NCBI RefSeq assembly: GCF_900496995.4
Contig: NC_044012.1
Span: forward strand, 3,038,001 to 3,102,000
Direction: 5' to 3'
Length of the DNA: 64,000 nucleotides
DNA from: Aquila chrysaetos chrysaetos
Taxonomy: Eukaryota > Chordata > Aves > Accipitriformes > Accipitridae
The notes beneath the pieces were generated by a model. It searched no databases. It was not told the origin of the DNA and was given only the letters and a program-made list of their open reading frames with translations. A program made the position numbers and the translations under genes. This document shows, in pieces, positions 52,641-64,000 of this stretch. How positions within the stretch are numbered: the first letter of the stretch is position 1; every line of letters begins with the position of its first letter.

Positions 52641-55600
52641 CCAGCCGTGCCCTGGGAGGGCGGGAGGAGGTTGCAGCGAGGCGGTTTGGGTTTTTGCAAG
52701 GTTGGTTTCTAACCTGGTTAATCAGGTTAGTGGAGTCCCGGCTCCTCCCATCCATTCCCCCCTCCAGCCCCATCCAAGCCCAGCAAAGCCCTTGGGTGAT
52801 GAGGAAATGTCGCTTTACTCTCACCCCGCTGCACAATCCAGCCCGGTGCTGGGAGAGGGAAGAGCAGGAGTGCCCCTCGCCTGCAGCTGAAGCCCCTGGA
52901 CCACCGAACATCCCTACAAGCAGTCGGAGGGGCTACCAAGTGCCTAGAAAGGCCAGTACCAGTTTGGTGTGCGGGTCCCATACCCAGCTCTGGCAGGACT
53001 CGGCATCCCTGAGGTCCTGATGTCTAGAGAGCAGCGACGCTCCCAGCCTCTGCGAGCATCTTCACCATCTCCAGCTTCCAGAAAGGGTTTTTCCCCGCTC
53101 CTGTCTGACCTGCCAGCCCAAAACCAGGAACAGCACCAGGCAGAGGGTTTCTCACCACCCCCAGGATGAGAGCTCTGGGTCGGGTACCACCCCGCTGTCA
53201 GGATGCCTGGGCGAAGGAGAGCAGCCGCCTTTGCCTGCATTAAAAGCAGCCAGAGGCTTTTTCATGTCCACCTCCTCCACAATTAAGAGGCGAGGCCCCA
53301 AGACGGCTCCTTTTCAGACAGAGCTGAAAAGCAGCGGTTCACATCCAGGGCGCCGGCGTGCAGGGAATGCCGGCCGCGCATTAAACACCCCGTGGCTGCA
53401 GGCAGGAACGAAGGGAAAGCTTTGAACTTCGCCCGGAGATGGGAGTGAACTGATCCCAGGAGCTTGGGAGGTCTCTGGCGAGATCAGAGCCCCACACACG
53501 ATACCAAGCCCTGCTGGGATGGGCATAAAGGGGAGCAGGGAGGGGAAACGCGTGGTTTTGCTCCTGTTTCTGCTGGCCTGGTCCTGCCATGTTTGGTGAA
53601 AATCGCAAATATGGAAAGGGCTGATTTCCTTCCCCATCTGGCTCCCCTGATTTATCAAATAGCTGAGTTATTGCAAAGCTTCAAGCTCAAGAGCCGGGCA
53701 GACGGCACAGGGGAAAGGCTGCAGCCCCAGCTGCAGGCACCGCTCCTGGACGCAGAGGCCAGGGCAGACGTTTGCAACCTGTGGCTCCAGTTTTGCCCCA
53801 GAAAAACAGACAAATTAACTGATTCATGTGGGTTTTTTTTGCCTGTTCAGCTGCAAAGTCCAAGAGCTAGAGGACAAGGTCTGAGCCAGGGCCTGGCAAG
53901 CCTGGTCTTTCCAGATCCCCTCCTAACCTCAGTGCACGCAGCATCCCACGGGACCAGGGAGCCCTCATCGGCAGCCCTGATGCTGCAGCACAAATCCAGT
54001 CTGAGCGGCAGGAATTCCCCCTCCACACTAGCTATTTTGACGCCTCTCTCCAAAACTACCTGTTTGCTGCTGTTGGGTGAGAACAAACGGCCCCAGACCC
54101 AAGAGGGCTGGAATCAGCTTGGTCTGGAGCAGCAGTCGTTGCTAAAACCGTGAGCAACCAAAAGCAATGCCTTGCTGAGGCAGGGAGGTAAACATAAACA
54201 TCAGCCTGCTAAAATAACTGTGGTTAGCTCTGCGGGCTGCAGCACTGCTCCAGCTGGTGTGGTGACACCCGATAGGAACAAACACAGCATTGCACACCCC
54301 TTCCTCTCCTCCCCACAGCCTGGGAAGCAAAGACACCCTTGGGCAGGTTTCCAGGGGCACTGTGAGACCCCCCCCCCCCACGCAGCCTTATCTTTGGTCC
54401 GCATCCCTCCCAGGAGCTCCCGATGCTTGGGGCTGTGACTAGCCGAGCATCACGTCAGGGCAACTGGCCAAACCCCGGCAAGAGCCAGCTGGCCAGGGGG
54501 AGGAAGAGGATGGGCTCATAAACCTTCCTTGGTGGGAGATCTCTCCCGGGTGAAGGCTCGTCCCTCCAGCCCAGGCAACCATCCTGGGCGGTCCTTTGAT
54601 GTGGCCAGTGACCCGTTTCCAGTTCTGGCCGTGGCTCTTCGGCAGCTGGGCTGTTCCTTTCCCCAGGCTCAGCACTCCCCAACCCACCGGCCCCATCCTG
54701 CCCTGGCGCGGAGGAAGGCGGAGGTGGCTGAAGGACCGCTGAGGGGGCGAGGGTGGAGAGCGGCCTCATAACTTCGCTGGAAGGGGACGGGCAGGGCGAG
54801 CTCACGGCTTCCCAGATGCCACAGGAACCACAGGGAGGGGGATGTATTTTGCAAACACCGGCCACAAGAAAAGCGTCGGATGAGATCCTGGTGGAGCAGA
54901 GCCCGGAGAGGGCTGCTTCTGCCGGCTCCCTTCGAAGGAGTTGCTCCTGCAAACACCAGCTGGGCTTGTTTTAGAAAAGAGGGAGGGGAAGCAGCTTTCT
55001 GGGTCACAGCGTCCCAGGGTCTGCTAACGCAGGGGACACGTCACCCTGGTTCCGTGCTAACGGAGCGAGGAGGCTGCCTGCTCCGGGTCTTTTCTGACCC
55101 GTGCAGGGGAAAGGGCCGGTCCCAGCCTGGCTCAGAAATTGCCCTAGAAGGGGGGAGCAGGGCCATCGCATGGGACTTGCTGAAGCTGGAGGTGCTGGGA
55201 GGAGAAAAGAAACACTCCCAGCCCCGGAACCCCACGCCGGGGGAGGCTCGCAGCCATCCAGGGCAGGCGAGCGGTACCCGGAGGGGATGCCAGGCGTGGG
55301 AAGGGAGGAGGATGTCACGAGGAGGCAGCTGAAGATGCAGGCTCCGGGGAAACTGGAGCAGCTCCAGCATTCCCCAAGCACAGGCTCTTGGCAGGACCGG
55401 CAGACCAAACAACCGGCAGGAACCGTGCAGGCAGAAAATACCCCCGGAGAAAATCCACCGGGCCGTGGCAGCAGCTCTCACGAGCAAGCCAGGAGCTGCT
55501 GCGGCAGGTCGGGGAGGAAGCAAAGCGGAAAGCGAGCACGTACCTGAAGCACAAAACCAGAGCGTGCCGGGCTCTCCTGCCAGACCTGCATCCAGAGCAA

Positions 55601-56744
55601 ACCACCTCCCTGCCGGGCATGGATTCAGTGGGCGGCTGGGAGGCCGTGGCTGGGAATTGGCTTAGGGACCTGGCCGCGGCTGCTGCGCTTCTCGGCTCGC
55701 TGAGCTCCAGGTTAATCTCAGCCCGGCTTTTCCCTTTTATCCCCTGGTACAACTTCAATACATTTTTTCAATTAGGTCCATCTTTTAAGCTCCAGAGCGC
55801 ATTTCTAGGAAGGGCTGCGTTGTTTCTCTTGGCCCTCGTGGGTTGATGCTGCGCAGACCGGGACATGCCTGGCACCGGTCCTGCCCGCATCCAGCTAAAG
55901 TGCTGCCACGCTGCAGCCGGTGCGGCGCTGCCTGGAAGCACTCAAGGAGTTACCCGTTACCCCCAGCCCACCTACCGGGTATCTTTAAGAGCAGCGTTGT
56001 TCCCTGTCTGCCTCATCACAGCTCCGGCAGGTTGCAAAGAGCCAAGCTCACCACGCAGGAGCACGGACCGCTTTCGCCTTTCGCGCGGTCCCGTTATTGG
56101 AAAGCCTCACCAGCAACCTGCCTCCGTCCTCTCCCACTCCGCGTCTGCCGCCTTTCACAGGGCGACGGCTGAAAACCAAAGGGAAATATGCTGCTAGGGT
56201 GTACTTTTGGATGAGAAGGCTGGGTGAAAATGTGGTCTAAAAGTGACAGTAAAAAAAACAAAACAAAACAAAAAAATCAATAAAGTCCTCAGTGGATACT
56301 TCAGCACAGTGAAATTGCTGCCTGCTGCGGGAAGGCTGGTCACAGGGCAATGGGTAAAGCAAAGGAGGAGTTTGCAGCGCAGCAGTACGATACGTCGAGA
56401 TGTTTAACTCGAGCTGGGAGTAACGGAGCCCGGGCAGGATGGGAAGGAAGCGGCTCGCCCAGCCCAGTCTGCCCGATCCGGACCAGCTCACTACAGCTCC
56501 TACGGGCAAGGGTGGGCGACCCAGCTCCGCTCCAGGAGCCGAATTAAATCACGAACTAGAAGCGCAGCTCACAAATGCATGCTGAGCGCATTTCCCCTTG
56601 AGGCCATTTTCCAAGCTGCAGTCAACCGCAAGTCCACCCCACTAACAGCCTCCTCCATTAGCATTCGCGAGCTCTTTCCGTATCGGTAATGCCCTCCACC
56701 CGAGCATCTTGAGACGTTTTACAAATAGCAGCAGCAGCAGAGTG

Positions 56745-56935
56745 CAAGCGATTAGGCCTCTAGCCAGGGAGCAGAGAGACCTGGGTTTGCTTCCTGCATC
56801 TGTCACTGTCACCTCTCCTCGGCGTGCATCTCTGCCGCTTAGATAAGAAATTCTTGGGGGCAGGGGGTCATCTCTCGCGGTGCATCTCTGCAGCGCCATG
56901 CAGAGCGGGGCTGGGCTCTGCACATCTGTCTGCCC
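56745..56935 (+). repeat. MIR-like ancient SINE relic
   Basis: GATTAGGCCTCTAGCCAGGG, GAGACCTGGGTTTGC, TGTCACTGTC, then AGAAATTCTTGGGGGCAGGG and CAGCGCCATG follow, in order, the pattern I remember for amniote MIR-type SINEs (tagactgggag...agacctgggttc...ctctgccact...gtaagctccttggggcaggg...cagcgcc). Confidence 0.6.
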
Positions 56936-57976
56936 CCGGCTCCAGCTGTGCCAGGCGAAGAGGTTGCGGCTCCTCCATCCTGCCAGCTGAACTGCTCGTC
57001 TGCTTCCCGCACCCACGTCAGCGCTAATGAGCTGAAACAGGTTACGCGGTAGGTCTTTGCTCGTTTTCACGCTGACATAGGCTAGGGAACATCCCATGAG
57101 CGGTTCAGCCGGCAGATTGGAGGAGGGAAGGGGGAAAAACTCCAGCGGCAGACTGCTTCACTTGCTGAATGAAGAGCAAAACCAACCCAAAGTCCTCATG
57201 TATACGCGCAGCGATGAGCTCAGAGAGACTGTGGCACCAGGACGTTCCCTGGGAACGGGTATCTCGCTTGTGTGCGTGAGCAGCTGATCAAAGACACCCC
57301 TTGGCTCTTGCCACCCATCTGCTCTTCCCACTCATGACACCGCGCAAGCCAGGAGGAGCAGAGACCATTCCCGATGCACATCTAGCCCCAACCAGCTGCC
57401 GATTCTCCAAGCAATTTTAGGGTGGTCTCGCTTCTTGGTGAAAAAAATGCCTACAGGTCCCCCAAACTCTCTGCTTCCTTCTGGCTTTCTCAAGCTGGAT
57501 CTGTACAAGGAGTTTTTGACCACAGCTGGAAGTGCCCTGGGCCATCAGCTGGTGGTACACCTGGGGACACACCTCATGGCTGTCTGGGTCTCGGCTCACT
57601 CTGATCCTTAATTTCAAACTGAATAGGCGCTTAAAGTAACTGCACACTTCAAGCTCTTCGTTCTCCCCTTGTGACTAAAGGATTCACAGAGAGTACTCTC
57701 GTGAATCCAGCAAAGAGTAGTGTGCATCCTCCCACTCAGAAACCCAAGCACTTTTTACTGGTATTTTCAGATACTTGCGGGGTCTGTTTATTACTGTTTT
57801 GAAATATTAGGGTTGAGAGTGGAAAAAAGAATCCCACGTGGGAATAATTTTGCATTTCCAACTGCCTGAGGTCCTATGGATGAGGTAAAGAGCTGGGAGT
57901 TAAACATCTGGGCAGGCAAATCTCCAAATCTTGGTGAACACCGGCAGGGAGGGGAATAAAAAAATGCTGCATGTAA

Positions 57977-58240
57977 TTAATTGCTAACAAAACAAAAAAA
58001 GAGTAAGACACCCATGCCCAGTGCTATCTTCCCAGCTATCAGGAGGACTCCAGCAATGGAGATGCAGACACCTTCCCCAAGATTTCTTCCCCAGCAGTTT
58101 GAAAAGGAGTTACCTTGAATTCCTCCAATGAATGCAGCTGATCCACCAGCCAGGAAACCAGCATTTGCTCCTGCAGGAAGGTTTGGTACATCAGCAGGAA
58201 AGGGGAACACAGCCTTTGCTGAGCCCTGCAGTTTCCTCAT
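57977..58240 (-). other. Unassigned open reading frame, Ala/Gly-rich and hydrophobic
   Basis: 87 codons in AT-rich sequence where long frames are rarer. It contains PNLPAGANAGFLAGGSAAFI and SIAGVLLIAGKIALGMGVLL. An AG|GG acceptor-like site (58226-58227) and a CAAG|GTAACT donor-like site (58112-58113) bracket 112 nt of it. I recognise no family; it may be a chance frame, a lost exon or a relic of a retrocopy. Confidence 0.2.
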
Positions 58241-60423
58241 TCTTTCACATGAGCCACAGTGGCTGCAGGCTGCCTTGCCTTTATGAAATTGCTGCCTTTT
58301 GTCCAGCCTTCAATGCAAATAGGACAGGTGAGATAAGATCTGAGCACGGCAATGCTTGTCCTTTTTGCTTAAAGCCAGCCTGGGCTTCTACTGGTGGCAA
58401 AACACTCAAAGGACCTCATTTAAAAGCAAACAGAAGATAAAAAGAGGGAAAGACAAAGCATTAAAAGCTGCTCCCCTTCCAGCAACTTGTCTCAACGGTT
58501 TGTCACATGGAGTGTTTCCATCAGGTTACAGACTGATGACATACATTTTGCTTTGTCTTACGAGGGTGAGGGGGGAGTACTGCGAGATTAGACTGTATTA
58601 GCATATATACGATCAAAGCTTGATTATGACATCTAGTTACAAAGAATAAGAAATACGTTTCCTGTGGCTCAGGAGACATACCGGCTTATATGGCAGCGTT
58701 GGCTGACAATCTCACATAACTAATGTAACCCGTCTTGCTAAGATAACATCTGCCTCTGGAACAATAGGTTAGATTTCATGAGGTGTTTGTACAAAGTAAG
58801 ACAACAGTCCTCTTCCTGCAGCGTGTGCTATTTGCAGAGCCTACTCTGAATACACGTTGCCAGCGCATTGCAGTTTCTTTTCATCCAGCTGTGGATGTGT
58901 AGTAAACAGCCACTGGAACGTGTTTATCTCGCTGTTTGTGAGCTAGACACACGTTTTCGCTCAACAAGTGAAAACATTTTCCTTTCCTGCAAGCCTATCT
59001 GACTCATGCTTAGGAAAGGCTACTGACTAAGTGCCAATCTCTTGTAATGCCCATCACACCTTACTACTGCATCGCAGGGAGACAAACCGAACCCTTTGGT
59101 TCAAACCTTCATCTCCTCCTTGGGCAGGAAGCTGAACCTCAGACCTCGCCTCGTGGCTTTGTGGAATCTGAACTGCAGGGAACTCCAGAGCAGGACCTGA
59201 CTGGAGGCATCCTGGTTGTATTCACTGCCTCGGAACGGTATTTCAGCCTTACCCCATCTCTTGCTAAGGCCAAGAGTAAAACTTGTGCTTATTTAAATAG
59301 AAGCAGAGGTAGACCAAGAGGTTTTGACAATCCCATTCCCCATGTTTTAAAATAAGAATGCCAAGGAAAAAGCAGGAACTTGGAGAGAGGTGGATCATTT
59401 GGATCTTCCTTGTAAAAAGATTTCTGGGTAGGAAGAGAAGGAAATGTAGAGAAACTGTTGCAGGTTGAGGCTACGTTTAACTACACTTTGACAAACAACC
59501 ACCAGGAGCAAGGCAACAAGACTTACAAAGAACTGTACTAGCCTGAGATAAAGCTTCATTGTCCAGCAAGCTGCTTCTTAGAAACAAACATTAATTAGAA
59601 TGACAGACAGAAGCTGACCTAGACTATATCTAGGCTCCTTGATTCGATGTACTTGGATCGCTTGCCTTGAACTTGGAGGGATACATTTTAGACCCACTTA
59701 AACGGACACCATAGGAACCAGTTGAAAATGAGATCTGTTTATAAAACCCCAAAAGACTGCATAAAATTAATAATAATAATTAATAATAAAATTAATTTCA
59801 CTCTTCTTTCGTGGACTCAAACTGGTTTAGAACAGTCATTCAAACTCATTAGTGCACTTCCAGTCCTTTTTACAAATTGTTAGGTGAATATTTGTTTTTA
59901 CCTTGGGTTTAACATATTCAAGTGATAACTGTGGTTGTATGCCCACGGAGAGCAGGAATCACCATGGCGTTTGGGAATACTGCTTTAACACGGTCTCTGT
60001 AGCTGTGTCATGCTAAACCACTGCAAAACAGGTGACACGTGAGCATGGTACATCGTCCTCAGCAGTTGGCATTTTACTGTGCCGACAGAATTACATTTCC
60101 AAGCCAGGTCAAAAGAAACCGTTAACCTTACATTGTATGTATTTGACCTTAAAATTTCTCATCTGAGGACAAGGTATTTCCATAAATCATTAAAAAGTAA
60201 CCTCTCTAAAGATTAGAAAAACTTAGTCAAAACTTTGTAATACGAACGGTAGGAACAAGCAGAAGTAGTTCGGGTTTTGAAGGAATAGCAACATTCGCTA
60301 CAACTGGGAAGGCATCCACGAGGACAGCTGTAACTGACAGTTTGCCGTTCTTCCAAGGAACCTCACAAAAAAGAGTCAACGGCTTACGGACACATCGCTC
60401 TGCCATGTGACGTGCCACTCCTT

Positions 60424-60429
60424 TTTAAT
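60424..60429 (-). terminator. EMC8: Possible EMC8 polyadenylation signal (ATTAAA)
   Basis: ATTAAA on the minus strand 115 nt after the stop codon. A canonical AATAAA also lies at 57787-57792, which would give a much longer 3'UTR. Confidence 0.3.
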
Positions 60430-60543
60430 CAGTCGGGTTTCCACACAAGGTACTGAATATTATTCTATTTACATTCAAAAATAGCATTTTCGTCTCTTCA
60501 GTACATAGTGGGAATGCCCATAAATTAGTCAGTAGAAACCCTT

Positions 60544-64000
<3,457 letters not shown>

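Larger units (their letters stand above)
50941..60543. other. C16orf74 5' flank/intron and spacer to EMC8, no recognised coding gene
   Basis: Sequence turns from GC-rich to AT-rich across about 55-58 kb. Items seen: possible 5'UTR exon (52517-52640), an A-rich tract with AATAAA at 56250-56285, a MIR-like relic (56745-56935), a 12-bp palindrome with CACGTG at 57832-57843, an unassigned minus-strand open frame (57977-58240) and an AT-rich run at 59761-59795. The right end (below 60543) includes the EMC8 3'UTR. Confidence 0.6.

Overview
This window is a vertebrate, almost certainly avian, nuclear locus. The evidence is split genes with GT-AG introns and coding exons matching conserved vertebrate proteins. 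The left four fifths is GC-rich, with poly-G/poly-C runs and many minisatellites, as on avian micro- or intermediate chromosomes. No recent interspersed repeats were recognised. The gene order GSE1(+) - GINS2(-) - C16orf74(-) - EMC8(-) is that of human chromosome 16q24, which I recall as corresponding to chicken chromosome 11. The species was not determined. All gene identities come from reading the translated exons against remembered family sequences; no search was run.

Layout: (1) 1-24,620 is 5' intronic/upstream territory of GSE1, with AT-rich conserved-looking islands in a GC-rich, repeat-loaded background and one candidate coding first exon at 10,220-10,256. (2) 24,621-38,558 holds 15 further GSE1 coding exons; with the candidate first exon they join without frame break into about 1,220 codons. 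(3) About 38,559-41,060 is the GSE1 3'UTR, tail-to-tail with the GINS2 3'UTR (about 41,540-42,287). (4) 42,288-46,507 is the complete five-exon GINS2 gene on the minus strand (185 aa). Intron 1 is filled with a 21-bp minisatellite and the promoter has six CCAAT boxes. (5) 47,190-48,080 is a large degenerate CCAT-type satellite. (6) About 48,764-52,600 is C16orf74 on the minus strand. Its 5' coding exon and main coding exon are clear, while the last exon and the 5'UTR exon are tentative. (7) 52,600-60,543 has no recognised coding gene. (8) 60,544-63,200 holds the last four exons of EMC8 on the minus strand; its first exon lies beyond the right edge. Base composition shifts from very GC-rich to AT-rich over about 55-58 kb.

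The genes are neighbours by ancient synteny, not a pathway. GSE1 is a nuclear corepressor-associated protein, GINS2 a subunit of the replicative helicase, C16orf74 a small membrane-anchored calcineurin-binding protein, and EMC8 a cytosolic subunit of the ER membrane protein complex. No new multi-gene system is visible. The most interesting points are the conserved composite calcineurin-docking motif in C16orf74, the GSE1 first exon that doubles as a recursive-splice-like CAG|GTAAG site after a 330-bp AG-free tract, several locus-specific minisatellites, and the density of candidate conserved noncoding blocks in the GSE1 introns.
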